Shown in pieces: positions 24,930 through 33,559 of a stretch of 35,936 nucleotides of DNA. Below the pieces are notes generated by a model. That model was given only the letters and a program-made list of their open reading frames with translations, ran no database searches and was not told where the DNA came from. A program made the translations under genes and the position numbers. Every line of letters begins with the position of its first letter. Position 1 is the first letter of the stretch. This DNA is from Melioribacteraceae bacterium. Lineage in GTDB: Bacteria; Bacteroidota; Ignavibacteria; Ignavibacteriales; Melioribacteraceae. Location: contig JALSTB010000150.1 of the NCBI GenBank assembly GCA_026983955.1, forward strand, positions 1-35,936, read 5' to 3'.

Positions 24930-26186
24930 TTACTTAAACATTTTAATTGTTCTTATTAAACTTTCTGCAAGTTTGTCAATTTCTTCCTTTTTGTTGTACA
25001 TAGCAAACGAAGCCCGTGCAGTTGCAGTTAATCCGAACCGTTCAATCAAAGGTTGTGTACAGTGATGACCTGTTCTGATTGCTATTCCGTCGGTATCGAT
25101 TATTGTTCCTATGTCGTACGGGTGCACTCCGTCAATCACAAATGAGATGACGGCATTTTTGTTTTCGGCTTTTCCGATAATTTTTAATCCTTCTATATCA
25201 CTTAGCAATTTGGTTCCGTATTTCAGCAATTCTTGTTCGTAGCGGTGAATCTCCGTAAAGTTGAACGACCTCAAATAATCTATTGCCGCTCCAAGTCCGA
25301 TTCCGCCAACAATATTGGGAGTTCCGGCTTCGAATTTATGGGGAATGTCGTTGTAAGTTGTTTTTTCAAAGGAAACTTCCCTGATCATTTCACCCCCGCC
25401 TTGATACGGCGGCATTTCTTCAAGTAGTTCGGCTTTACCGTAAAGCACGCCAATACCGGTCGGTCCGAACATTTTGTGACCGGAAAAAGCATAAAAATCG
25501 CAACCCAAATCTTGTACGTCGATTTTCAAATGTGCCGTGGCTTGGGCACCGTCGAGCAAAACCGGAATATCATATTTATGTGCAATATCAACAATTTCTT
25601 TTACCGGATTGACGGTTCCCAATGTATTGGAAACGTGAACCACGGAAACAAATTTGGTTTTTGGGGTAATTAGTTTTTCGAATTCTTCCAGAATCAATTC
25701 GCCTTTATCGTTGATGGGAATTACTTTTAATACGATTCCTTTTTCATCTCTCAGCAATTGCCACGGAATAATATTCGAGTGATGTTCCATGTGCGATATG
25801 ATTACTTCATCGCCTTCTTCGAAATGGTTTTTTCTGCTTAACGATTCTGCAACCAAATTGATTCCTTCTGTGGTTCCCCGCACAAAAATAATTTCGGATG
25901 CACTAAGAGCGTTAATAAATTCCTTAACTTTCAGCCGTGCTTTCTCATATTCTTCTGTAGCCACTTCGCTTAGAAAATGCAGACCTCTGTGAATATTGGC
26001 ATTGTTGAATTTGTAGTAATGCGAAATTGTTTCGATTACGGAATAGGGTTTTTGGGTTGTTGCGGCATTGTCCAAGTATACCAGCGGTTTCCCGTTTACT
26101 TCACGGCTTAAAATAGGGAAATCGTTTCTGATTTTTTCCACATCGAAAATTCTGGTTTTACCGTATGTCGATTCGGTTACTTCCAC
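24930..26186 (-). CDS. sufS: Cysteine desulfurase SufS
   Basis: A 418-residue group II PLP cysteine desulfurase. It takes sulfur from L-cysteine as an enzyme persulfide for cluster assembly on SufBCD. Features are the N-terminal FPILSREVNGKPLVYLDNAATTQKP, the PLP lysine in SGHKMFGPTG (Lys238) and the catalytic cysteine in RTGHHCTQPL (Cys376), whose short loop is typical of SufS. The start is GTG at 26186 with GGGTGA upstream, 11 nt after the sufD stop. No SufE or SufU sulfur-transfer partner is encoded in this operon, so one must be elsewhere or another thiol protein serves. Confidence 0.97.
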   Translation of the reverse strand: MEVTESTYGKTRIFDVEKIRNDFPILSREVNGKPLVYLDNAATTQKPYSVIETISHYYKFNNANIHRGLHFLSEVATEEYEKARLKVKEFINALSASEIIFVRGTTEGINLVAESLSRKNHFEEGDEVIISHMEHHSNIIPWQLLRDEKGIVLKVIPINDKGELILEEFEKLITPKTKFVSVVHVSNTLGTVNPVKEIVDIAHKYDIPVLLDGAQATAHLKIDVQDLGCDFYAFSGHKMFGPTGIGVLYGKAELLEEMPPYQGGGEMIREVSFEKTTYNDIPHKFEAGTPNIVGGIGLGAAIDYLRSFNFTEIHRYEQELLKYGTKLLSDIEGLKIIGKAENKNAVISFVIDGVHPYDIGTIIDTDGIAIRTGHHCTQPLIERFGLTATARASFAMYNKKEEIDKLAESLIRTIKMFK

Positions 26187-26197
26187 CGTTTCACCCG

Positions 26198-27532
26198 TTA
26201 AAAGTCTTTTGAATGCAAATGCTGTAATATTTGATGATTTAATTGTTCTTTAAGTGCAGCGATTTTTATCGGCTCAATTACGTCGTTGGCAAAAGCCCGT
26301 ATGAGCATCGATTTAGCCAAATCGGCCGGGATACCGCGCGATAGAATATAAAAATACGCAGTCATGTCCAATTGTCCTACCGTTGCACCGTGCGAGCATT
26401 TTACATCGTCGGCGTAAATTTCCAATTGCGGTTTTGCATCGACCGTAGCCGAATCGGATAACAACACGGATTTATTGGATTGAAACGCATTGGTTTTTTG
26501 TGCGTCTTTGCGGACTAGAATTTTACCCGAAAAAATTCCGCGCGCTTTTTCGTCCAGAATTCCTTTGTATAATTCGTTACTTTCGCAGTTCGGTTTGGCA
26601 TGATCGATAAAAGTGTGATTATCCACATGCTGTGTACCGGTTGCCAAATATAATCCGTAAAGATGGTTTTCTATATATTCATCATCGAGCAAAACGTTTA
26701 TATCGTTTCTTACCAAGGCGCCGCCGAACGAAAGTGAAAAATTACTAACCACACTCTTACCTTTTTGGGTTATATCGATTTTATCGATGTGAAAAGCCTT
26801 TTCGCTTTCGTTCTGGATTTTGTAAAAATCGATGATAGCGTTCTCGTCTGTAAAAACATCGGTAACTACGTTTGTAAAATATTTTACATCGAACAACGGT
26901 TGATAGTTAATTATTATTTTTGCTTGTGAATTTTTACCGGCAACAATTAAATTTCTAGGTGAGGACAGAATTTCCGATTTTTCGTTTCCGGTCAAATACA
27001 AAATCTGAACTGGTTTGTCCAATATAAAATTGTCCGGAAGAAAAATAACCGCGCCGTCAACCGAAAAAGCTTTGTTAAGAATATTGAAGGCGTTATCGGA
27101 ATCACCGATACTTTCCATGTGTGTTTTTAATTTTTGGAGTTCCGGTTCTTTCAAACTTCCGAGGTTTGATACAATCGCGTTCCCGGTAATCCCGTCAATA
27201 TCCGAAAGGGCTGGTTGGAAAATTCCGTTTACGAAAACCAATTTGTAATAATCGAAACCGGTGTAAAGATGTTTTTCTGCTTCACCGGCGGACGGAGTAA
27301 TTTCACCGGCATTTGCAGCCGGAATAAATTCCGATTGCAATATGGGTTTAACATTCGTGTAACGCCATTCTTCGTCTTTCAAGGTAGGAAATTCGGCCGA
27401 TTTGAATTTTTCGATTGCCGTTTTCCTCAATGAATGCAAATAGCTTTTCGATTGTCCGTTCAGTTTGCTTTCGAACAGCTCAAAATCTTTAATATATTTA
27501 TCTTTTATGTTTGGTTTATTTGAGTTAGCCAT
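26198..27532 (-). CDS. sufD: Fe-S cluster assembly protein SufD
   Basis: A 444-residue SufD, the partner of SufB in the SufBC2D scaffold. The diverged N-terminal half precedes the SufB/SufD beta-helix core. Recognisable core motifs are the block ADDVKCSHGATVGQLD, whose Cys379 and His381 line up with conserved SufD positions, followed by SRGIPADLAKSMLIRAF. The ATG has AAGGAAGGAGA upstream in a 51-nt gap after sufC. Gene order sufB-C-D-S is the standard one. Length and ends look intact. Confidence 0.96.
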   Translation of the reverse strand: MANSNKPNIKDKYIKDFELFESKLNGQSKSYLHSLRKTAIEKFKSAEFPTLKDEEWRYTNVKPILQSEFIPAANAGEITPSAGEAEKHLYTGFDYYKLVFVNGIFQPALSDIDGITGNAIVSNLGSLKEPELQKLKTHMESIGDSDNAFNILNKAFSVDGAVIFLPDNFILDKPVQILYLTGNEKSEILSSPRNLIVAGKNSQAKIIINYQPLFDVKYFTNVVTDVFTDENAIIDFYKIQNESEKAFHIDKIDITQKGKSVVSNFSLSFGGALVRNDINVLLDDEYIENHLYGLYLATGTQHVDNHTFIDHAKPNCESNELYKGILDEKARGIFSGKILVRKDAQKTNAFQSNKSVLLSDSATVDAKPQLEIYADDVKCSHGATVGQLDMTAYFYILSRGIPADLAKSMLIRAFANDVIEPIKIAALKEQLNHQILQHLHSKDF

Positions 27533-27583
27533 TTTATTGTTGGTTCTCCTTCCTTAAAATCATGGATTTATTCAAAACATGTT

Positions 27584-28345
27584 TCATGCTTCTATTTCTG
27601 CAGCTTCTTTGATTAATTGGTCATATCCTTCTTTTTCCAATTGCAGTGCAAGATTTTTATCGCCCGATTTAATTATTTTGCCATCGTAGAGGACATGAAC
27701 GAAATCCGGCACAATGTAATCAAGTAGTCTCTGATAGTGGGTTACAACAATCACGGCATTTTTATCATTATGAAAAACATTTATTCCTTTTGCTACAATT
27801 TTCAGTGCATCGATATCCAAACCGGAATCGGTCTCATCCAGAATTGCAAGTTTCGGATCGATCATAAGCAGTTGGAAAATTTCGTTTTTCTTTTTCTCGC
27901 CGCCGGAAAATCCAACGTTAACAGAGCGTGAAATCAAGCTACTGTCGATATTGAGAATTTTTGATTTTTCCCTCATCAAATCCAAAAATTCTTTTGCACC
28001 TAATTCAGGCAAGCCTCTGTATTTTCTTATTTCGTTGATTGCCGTTTGAAGGAAAACGGTGTTTGTGATACCAGGAATTTCAACAGGGTATTGAAAAGCC
28101 AAAAACAGACCTTCGCGGGCTCTGTCTTCCGGTGGCATGTCAATTAAATCTTTGCCTTCGAAAATCACTTCGCCAGCGGTAACTTCGTAGCCTTCATGAC
28201 CGGCAAGAACATTTGCCAGCGTACTTTTGCCAGAACCGTTCGGACCCATAATGGCGTGGATTTCTCCGGCATTTACTTGTAAATTAACTCCTTTCAAAAT
28301 TTCTTTCCCTTCAACTTTTGCATGGAGATTTTTAATCGTAATCAT
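27584..28345 (-). CDS. sufC: Fe-S cluster assembly ATPase SufC
   Basis: A 253-residue ABC-type ATPase that drives conformational change in the SufBCD scaffold. Walker A is GPNGSGKST (34-42), the signature FSGGEKKKNE (146-155), Walker B LAILDETDSGLD (167-178) and the H-loop His is at 203 (VTHYQR). The SGGEKKKNE signature and ETDSGLD are characteristic of SufC rather than transporters. AAAGGAAAAG precedes the ATG. It lies 32 nt downstream of sufB. Confidence 0.98.
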   Translation of the reverse strand: MITIKNLHAKVEGKEILKGVNLQVNAGEIHAIMGPNGSGKSTLANVLAGHEGYEVTAGEVIFEGKDLIDMPPEDRAREGLFLAFQYPVEIPGITNTVFLQTAINEIRKYRGLPELGAKEFLDLMREKSKILNIDSSLISRSVNVGFSGGEKKKNEIFQLLMIDPKLAILDETDSGLDIDALKIVAKGINVFHNDKNAVIVVTHYQRLLDYIVPDFVHVLYDGKIIKSGDKNLALQLEKEGYDQLIKEAAEIEA

Positions 28346-28377
28346 TTTTATCTTTTCCTTTACTTTATTTCTAAAAT

Positions 28378-29835
28378 TTAACCTACGCTGCCTTCGAGGC
28401 TGATTGCAAGCAGTTTTTGCGCTTCAACGGCAAATTCCATCGGAAGTTCTTTAAAAACTTCTTTACAGAAACCGTTCACAATCATATTTACCGCATCTTC
28501 GGTTGAGATGCCCCGCTGGTTCAGGTAAAAAATTTGTTCTTCGTTAACTTTTGAGGTTGTAGCTTCATGTTCAACAACAGCCGATTTGTTCTCAACTTCG
28601 ATGTACGGGAATGTATGCGCACCGCATGTGTCGCTTAAAAGCATTGAGTCGCATTGTGAAAAGTTTCTTGCATTTTCCGCATTCTTGCTTATTTTAACCA
28701 AACCGCGGTATGAATTGTCGCTTCTTCCCGCCGAAATACCTTTTGAAACAATTGTGCTGCGTGTGTTTTTACCGATGTGAATCATTTTGGTGCCGGTATC
28801 GGCTTGCTGAAAATTGTTGGTAACCGCAACCGAGTAAAATTCACCGATTGAGTTATCGCCTTGTAAAATACAGCTCGGGTATTTCCAAGTTACTGCGGAA
28901 CCGGTTTCAACTTGCGTCCACGAAATTTTTGCATTTGTTTTGCAAAGCCCCCGCTTGGTAACAAAATTATAAATTCCGCCCTTACCTTCTTTATCGCCGG
29001 GATACCAATTCTGCACGGTTGAATATTTGATTTCGGCATTATCCAAAGCAATCAGTTCAACGACGGCAGCGTGCAATTGATTTTCATCGCGCATTGGTGC
29101 GGTACATCCTTCCAAGTAACTAACGTATGAACCTTCATCGGCAACAATCAATGTTCTTTCGAATTGTCCGGTATTCATTGCATTAATTCTGAAATAAGTC
29201 GAAAGTTCCATCGGACAGCGAACTCCTTTCGGAATGTATACAAAAGAGCCGTCGCTAAACACAGCCGAATTTAACGCTGCGTAAAAATTATCGGTGTAGG
29301 GTACAACGGAACCCAGATATTTTTTTACCAAATCCGGATGATTTTGAATTGCTTCGGACATCGAGCAAAAAATTATTCCCTTTTCCGCAAGTGTTTCCTT
29401 GAATGTGGTTGCAACGGAAACGGAATCGAATACGGCATCTACGGCTACGCCGGCAAGCAGTTTTTGTTCTTCCAGCGGAATGCCGAGTTTTTCGAATGTT
29501 TCCAAAAGCTGCGGATCCACTTCATCCAAACTTTCGTATTGCGGTTTCTTTTTTGGTGCCGAATAATAAATTATATCTTGAAAATCCACCTCGTCGTATT
29601 TTACTTTCGGCCATTTGGGCTCTTCCATTTTAAGCCAATGCCGGTAGGCTTTTAAGCGCCATTCGGTCATCCAACCGGGTTCGTTTTTAACTTCGGATAG
29701 TTTTTTGATTATGTCTTCATTTAATCCTTTGGGAAATTTTATTTCTTCAATATCGGTGACAAATCCCCATTTATATTCCGAACTGGTTAAATCCTCAACA
29801 ACTTTCATGTCGTCGCTTTTATATTCTTCTGCCAT
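28378..29835 (-). CDS. sufB: Fe-S cluster assembly protein SufB
   Basis: A 485-residue SufB, the scaffold on which the cluster is built. Features are the N-terminal [16 protein letters not shown] segment, [17 protein letters not shown], the [15 protein letters not shown] core, and the C-terminal block [20 protein letters not shown] with the conserved Cys404, then [17 protein letters not shown]. It is the first gene of the operon. AAGGAATTCCG precedes the ATG, and a promoter with half-site repeats lies at 29878-29906. Confidence 0.98.
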   Translation of the reverse strand: MAEEYKSDDMKVVEDLTSSEYKWGFVTDIEEIKFPKGLNEDIIKKLSEVKNEPGWMTEWRLKAYRHWLKMEEPKWPKVKYDEVDFQDIIYYSAPKKKPQYESLDEVDPQLLETFEKLGIPLEEQKLLAGVAVDAVFDSVSVATTFKETLAEKGIIFCSMSEAIQNHPDLVKKYLGSVVPYTDNFYAALNSAVFSDGSFVYIPKGVRCPMELSTYFRINAMNTGQFERTLIVADEGSYVSYLEGCTAPMRDENQLHAAVVELIALDNAEIKYSTVQNWYPGDKEGKGGIYNFVTKRGLCKTNAKISWTQVETGSAVTWKYPSCILQGDNSIGEFYSVAVTNNFQQADTGTKMIHIGKNTRSTIVSKGISAGRSDNSYRGLVKISKNAENARNFSQCDSMLLSDTCGAHTFPYIEVENKSAVVEHEATTSKVNEEQIFYLNQRGISTEDAVNMIVNGFCKEVFKELPMEFAVEAQKLLAISLEGSVG

Positions 29836-29877
29836 CGGAATTCCTTTATTTTTTTTGTTTTACTAAATTGGACACGA

Positions 29878-29906
29878 AACTTAGTCAAACTTGACAAAAA
29901 AGTCAA
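29878..29906 (-). promoter_or_regulatory. Promoter of the suf operon
   Basis: On the minus strand: TTGACT (29901-29906), a 17-nt spacer, TAAGTT (29878-29883). It starts about 43 nt upstream of sufB. The spacer and -35 are filled by GTCAA/TTGAC half-sites, as expected for a repressor that competes with RNA polymerase. Confidence 0.65.
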
Positions 29907-29907
29907 G
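29884..29907. promoter_or_regulatory. Candidate Rrf2 operator: GTCAA-AC-TTGAC-N6-GTCAAG
   Basis: Three half-sites lie in tandem: GTCAA (29884-29888), TTGAC (29891-29895) and GTCAA (29902-29906). They form two overlapping palindromes, GTCAA-AC-TTGAC and CTTGAC-AAAAAA-GTCAAG. The second recalls the GACT...AGTC core of IscR type 1 sites, though the spacer here is one nt shorter. The operon encodes an Rrf2 protein, the obvious candidate to bind here. The assignment is inference. Confidence 0.5.
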
Positions 29908-30011
29908 ATTAAAATCCGTAGATTCTAATGTTTTAAAAGTATTTGCTTAGGAATTAAGCGATATTTAACTATTTTTGATTTCATACTTGCATTTTTTTAG
30001 TAGGAGTCGAT

Positions 30012-30923
30012 GTGATAATTACGAAATATTTGTTGCTTTTCCTTGCTTTTTCTGTTTTCAAGGAAGCAGGGGAAGGGAATAATTGGTCTCTGGTTGCCGG
30101 AAATTTCAATTTCCCCGAAGGTCCGGCTTGGGACATGCAAAATAAGATTCTCTATGTTTCCAATTGTTACGGTGATTTTCTTGCAAAGATTACTGGCGGT
30201 AAAGTTGATGCTTTGGTAAGGAAAAGCGATTCGGCTATATCGAAAACGAACGGACTTTTTGTGGATAACGAAGGAAATGTTATTGCTTGTGATTTCGGGA
30301 AAGGTGCAATTTTGAAAATTTCACCTGCAGGAAAGGTATCTACTTTAATAGCCGGTTACAAAGGTGAAAAATTCAACCGCCCGAACGATTTGGTCATTAC
30401 ACCCGCAGGTAATTTATACTTCAGTGATCCTGAAAGTTACGGAAAAAACAAACTTGACGGGAGGATTTTCTTTTTCAATATGAAAACGGGGGAACTCAAA
30501 CTTGTAGCAGAGAAACTGGCGTTTCCAAACGGTGTGAATATTTCCCCGCTCGACGGGAAATTGTATGTCTCCGAATCGGCCGAAAACAGAGTGCTCAGGT
30601 TCACAATAAACGAAGATAACACTTTAAGCGGAAAAGAAGTATTTATTGAATTGCCGGGTGGCGATCCGGACGGTTTGGAGTTTGATACGGACGGAAATTT
30701 GTACGTTGCCCATTTCGGCAGCGGTACGGTTTACGTTATTTCCCCGGAACGTGAAATATTGAGTAAAATAAAGACACCTGGTAAAAAACCGAGCAATTTG
30801 GAATTCGGCGGTGATGATTTGAGCATTTTGTTTTTAACGGAAGATGAAACCAATGCGGTCTATAAAATGCAAATGAAAGCAAAAGGAAATAAATTTTTCA
30901 ATTCCGGAGAAGATGTCAAATGA
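30012..30923 (+). CDS. SMP-30/gluconolactonase-like beta-propeller protein
   Basis: 303 residues, starting at GTG (30012) with TAGGAG 5 nt upstream. A hydrophobic N-terminus (IITKYLLLFLAFSVF) suggests export. The body is a six-bladed SMP-30/LRE propeller: the metal-ligand motifs NFPEGPAW (Glu36), FNRPNDLVITPAGNLYFSDP (121-140), FPNGVNIS and GGDPDGLEFD are all in order. Family members hydrolyse sugar lactones or related esters using one divalent metal. The substrate here is unknown. It overlaps the next gene as ATGA. It diverges from sufB across a 176-bp gap. Confidence 0.88.
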   Translation: MIITKYLLLFLAFSVFKEAGEGNNWSLVAGNFNFPEGPAWDMQNKILYVSNCYGDFLAKITGGKVDALVRKSDSAISKTNGLFVDNEGNVIACDFGKGAILKISPAGKVSTLIAGYKGEKFNRPNDLVITPAGNLYFSDPESYGKNKLDGRIFFFNMKTGELKLVAEKLAFPNGVNISPLDGKLYVSESAENRVLRFTINEDNTLSGKEVFIELPGGDPDGLEFDTDGNLYVAHFGSGTVYVISPEREILSKIKTPGKKPSNLEFGGDDLSILFLTEDETNAVYKMQMKAKGNKFFNSGEDVK

Positions 30924-31423
30924 AAAATTTTGTAATAATATTCATATCGATTCTGTTTTTAATTTCGTGTCAAAAGGAAGCAGTGAATTACCCTGATGTT
31001 AATGTAAAAGAGCTTGTCGCTTCGATTAAATGGGACGGTTCGGCCGAGGAAATTAACAATCTGTTTGAAGACGGATACAAATTATCTTATAACGAAAATC
31101 AGTTAAATGGCAGGGGAGATGCAAAAGCATTCGAATATACCGGCGGAAAGTTTTTGGGAGAACCCGCGGACACTTGGGTTGTCGGGTTTTTAAACGGCGA
31201 ACCCAACGCGGTGATAGTAAAATACACTAAGAACAATAATAAAAATGAATTTTTCGAACGGATTTGTGATAAGCTGGAGAAAGAGCTTGGAGCCAGTAAA
31301 ATGACTCTGGAAAAAAGCCGTTTCTGGGTTTATGCACCGGTGGATACTTTGGCATTCAGTGTTGTGTGTAATGCGGCTCCCAACACCAATGATATTTTGG
31401 TAGTGATAAAAAAAATAAGGTAA
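30920..31423 (+). CDS. Predicted lipoprotein, 167 residues
   Basis: A type II signal peptide (MKNFVIIFISILFLISC) places the lipidated cysteine at residue 17, followed by QKEAVNYPD. The mature domain has an N-terminal helix-rich part (VKELVASIKWDGSAEEINNLF) and a beta-strand part (TWVVGFLNGEPNAVIVKYT, RFWVYAPVDTLAFSVVC). I do not recognise a family. The start overlaps the SMP-30-like gene by 4 nt, so the two are coupled and probably act together in the envelope. Confidence 0.85.
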   Translation: MKNFVIIFISILFLISCQKEAVNYPDVNVKELVASIKWDGSAEEINNLFEDGYKLSYNENQLNGRGDAKAFEYTGGKFLGEPADTWVVGFLNGEPNAVIVKYTKNNNKNEFFERICDKLEKELGASKMTLEKSRFWVYAPVDTLAFSVVCNAAPNTNDILVVIKKIR

Positions 31424-31456
31424 AAAATTTAATATTCTGTGTTTATCAGATAAATC

Positions 31457-31485
31457 TTGATGTTTCAAAAATCACTTTTTATATT
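31457..31485 (+). promoter_or_regulatory. Promoter of the tRNA-Met/secG unit
   Basis: TTGATG (31457-31462), 17-nt spacer, TATATT (31480-31485). The predicted start is about 17 nt before the tRNA. A close match to the sigma-70 consensus. Confidence 0.65.
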
Positions 31486-31508
31486 TAAAGCTCTTTTTTT
31501 GAGAAACT

Positions 31509-31585
31509 GGCGAGGTAGCTCAGTTGGTTAGAGCAGTGGAATCATAATCCACGTGTCGGGGGTTCGAGTCCCTCCCTCGCTACCA
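31509..31585 (+). tRNA. tRNA-Met (CAT anticodon), elongator type
   Basis: A complete 77-nt cloverleaf with encoded CCA. The acceptor stem is GGCGAGG/CCTCGCT, closed by a G1-U72 wobble pair, with discriminator A. The D-arm is TAGCTCAGTTGGTTAGAGC, the anticodon arm GTGGA-ATCATAA-TCCAC (CAT at 31543-31545), and the T-arm GGGGG-TTCGAGT-CCCTC. The anticodon stem lacks the three G-C pairs of initiator tRNA. A CAT anticodon could also belong to tRNA-Ile2, modified to lysidine; elongator Met is more likely. Confidence 0.95.
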
Positions 31586-31605
31586 AACAAACGGAGTAAA
31601 TTGAG

Positions 31606-31977
31606 ATGTACACATTATTGGTAACGCTCTCTGTAATAATGGCAATCCTTCTGATTATTGTTGTGTTATTGCAAGCGGCGAAAGGTGAAGGACTTTCCGG
31701 GTCAATTGGCGGTGGAGTAGGTAACTTCGGCACAATGTTCGGTGCCAGAAGAACGGCTGATTTTCTTACCAAAGCTACTTGGTGGCTAGGCGGCGGGTTG
31801 TTGGTTATGGCAATAGTAATTAACCTTTTCTTCTTGCCGGGTCAAACTACCAAGGAGCAGCGGGAAAGTATTATTCAAAAAAGCAGGGAATTAAATTCCG
31901 TTCCCGCTCAACCTACATTGCCACCGGCTGAAGTACCACCGGTTGAAAACAATCAACCTGAAAATCCATCTAAATAA
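31606..31977 (+). CDS. secG: Preprotein translocase subunit SecG
   Basis: A 123-residue SecG, the small stimulatory subunit of SecYEG. Two membrane helices (3-22 and 58-78) flank the conserved Gly/Ser-rich loop EGLSGSIGGGVGNFGTMFGARRTADFLTK. A proline-rich, charged C-terminal tail (about 80-123) is longer than in E. coli but common in this group. It starts 20 nt after the tRNA-Met CCA end, so tRNA and mRNA probably share a transcript. A GGAG lies about 10 nt before the ATG. A terminator follows. Confidence 0.95.
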   Translation: MYTLLVTLSVIMAILLIIVVLLQAAKGEGLSGSIGGGVGNFGTMFGARRTADFLTKATWWLGGGLLVMAIVINLFFLPGQTTKEQRESIIQKSRELNSVPAQPTLPPAEVPPVENNQPENPSK

Positions 31978-32010
31978 GTTTTCTATAGTAATAGTATCAT
32001 TTTGGCAAAG

Positions 32011-32034
32011 CTCCCGCAAGAAGCGGGAGTTTTT
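32011..32034. terminator. Bidirectional terminator between secG and PBP4 gene
   Basis: CTCCCGC (32011-32017), 5-nt loop, GCGGGAG (32023-32029), then TTTTT. It terminates secG on the plus strand. The U-tract overlaps the stop codon of the convergent PBP4 gene (32033-32035), so on the minus strand the stem begins within 4 nt of that stop. Confidence 0.85.
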
Positions 32035-33457
32035 ATAAATTTTCCGCAAGCTCTTCTATAATTTCGTCTTGAATATTTCTGTAATAATTTGCTCCTTTCC
32101 GGTTAAATTCCATTATGATGCTCACAATTAAGTCGTTTCCTTTGCGGGTTTTTAAATATCCCGATATTGCCGAAACGCCGTTCAAAGTTCCGGTTTTCCC
32201 GTAGAAGTTGTTTTTTACGGTGGATGATTTAAATCTTCCCTTCAAGGTTCCGTCAACTCCGGCAACGGCAAGTGATGACAAGTATTCGGAAAATAACTCT
32301 TTATTATGATACATTGCATCAAGTAAATCAACAATTGCGGCAACAGTTATTTTGTTGAAGCGGGAAATACCGGAGCCGTCAACAATGGAACTTCCTTCGA
32401 TGTGAATGCCGTTTTCTTCGATAAATGACATAACGGCTTGGGTTGCGTAGAATGAATTTCCCTGTTCACCGCTATAGTTTGCCCCGATTATTTTGAACAA
32501 ACATTCGGCTAAAAAATTATCACTGTTTTTATTTGTTAAAGCAATTAATTTTTTTAATGGCAAATCGATACCGGCTAATTCATCAGCCAATTGCGGTGTG
32601 GAGCCCGTTGCGGGTTTTCCCTCTACAATTATTTTTTTCCGTTTTAATTTTTCATTCAGAGCCAAAGCTGTAAACAGCGGCGGATTATCGGCGAAAATGG
32701 CATAGTATTTTTTTCTTCTGCTCCTTCTCATTCCACCCGTAACTTTAATTTTAAAACCATCCTGAGCGGTGTGATATGTAATTCGCGGTCTTGTTCTGAA
32801 TTTGGTTACACGTGCCCGCATATTTACTTTAACGAAGCCGTATCCGGGAATTACCGAATAACGCAACGGTTTGCCATATTTCCGGTGTGAATTGAGTTTG
32901 AGAGTAAATTTATTTCTGTTTAGTACCAATGCCGAAACCGGAGGTAGCGGAACGTTTGCATTTTCTTGAATTATCCAATCGTCACGGGAATAAACATTAT
33001 CGAAAAATGTATCGTCTCCAATTATGTTGCCGGTAATGCGTTTGATTTTTAACGTATCCAAAAAGGCGGCTAACGAATCCAAATCTTTCAGTGTAAACAA
33101 AGGATTACCGAACCCTTTAATGTAAAGATTCCCGTTTATTACTCCATCGGTTAAATCGGTATCGTCTGTAAACAGTTTGGTGGAAACCAAGTATTCGGGT
33201 CCCATCAATTTTAATGCAACTGCGGTTGTAAAAAGCTTGATGTTCGATGCCGGAATTACCGGTTCCAATACATTTTTCTTGTAAACGGTATCTTGCGTAA
33301 CTGGATTGATCACCAGAATTGCGGTCTTTGAGCCTGCAGGCAATTTATCAAGAAAAATATCGATTCGGACATCTGTTTTTTTGCCGTTTTTTGCAAATGC
33401 GGTGGAGACAAATAAGATTATTAACAACAGCATTTTGAGAATTTCCATAAATTGCAT
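32033..33457 (-). CDS. dacB: D-alanyl-D-alanine carboxypeptidase/endopeptidase (PBP4, peptidase S13)
   Basis: A 474-residue PBP4-type enzyme with an N-terminal signal peptide (LLLIILFVSTAFA). The catalytic triad motifs are all present: SxxK in PASNIKLFT (Ser71, Lys74), SxN in KNSDNFLAE (Ser312) and KTG in YGKTGTLNG (Lys421). It trims or cleaves peptidoglycan cross-links in the periplasm. An unusual basic run, GGMRRSRRKKYY (about 241-252), replaces the usual neutral loop of domain II. The start is uncertain between ATGs at 33457, 33448 and 33433, none with a strong site; numbering uses the first. The terminator is shared with secG. Confidence 0.92.
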   Translation of the reverse strand: MQFMEILKMLLLIILFVSTAFAKNGKKTDVRIDIFLDKLPAGSKTAILVINPVTQDTVYKKNVLEPVIPASNIKLFTTAVALKLMGPEYLVSTKLFTDDTDLTDGVINGNLYIKGFGNPLFTLKDLDSLAAFLDTLKIKRITGNIIGDDTFFDNVYSRDDWIIQENANVPLPPVSALVLNRNKFTLKLNSHRKYGKPLRYSVIPGYGFVKVNMRARVTKFRTRPRITYHTAQDGFKIKVTGGMRRSRRKKYYAIFADNPPLFTALALNEKLKRKKIIVEGKPATGSTPQLADELAGIDLPLKKLIALTNKNSDNFLAECLFKIIGANYSGEQGNSFYATQAVMSFIEENGIHIEGSSIVDGSGISRFNKITVAAIVDLLDAMYHNKELFSEYLSSLAVAGVDGTLKGRFKSSTVKNNFYGKTGTLNGVSAISGYLKTRKGNDLIVSIIMEFNRKGANYYRNIQDEIIEELAENL

Positions 33458-33495
33458 TTTTGCAAATCAAATAATGGATAAAATAATTCGTATTT

Positions 33496-33524
33496 TTGAA
33501 AACCCAAATATAGATTATTATTTA
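33496..33524 (+). promoter_or_regulatory. Promoter of the LOG-family gene
   Basis: TTGAAA (33496-33501), 17-nt spacer, TATTTA (33519-33524), about 35 nt before the ATG. Confidence 0.55.
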
Positions 33525-33559
33525 ATGGGAAAAAATTATTTCATTCACAGGAGAAATAA

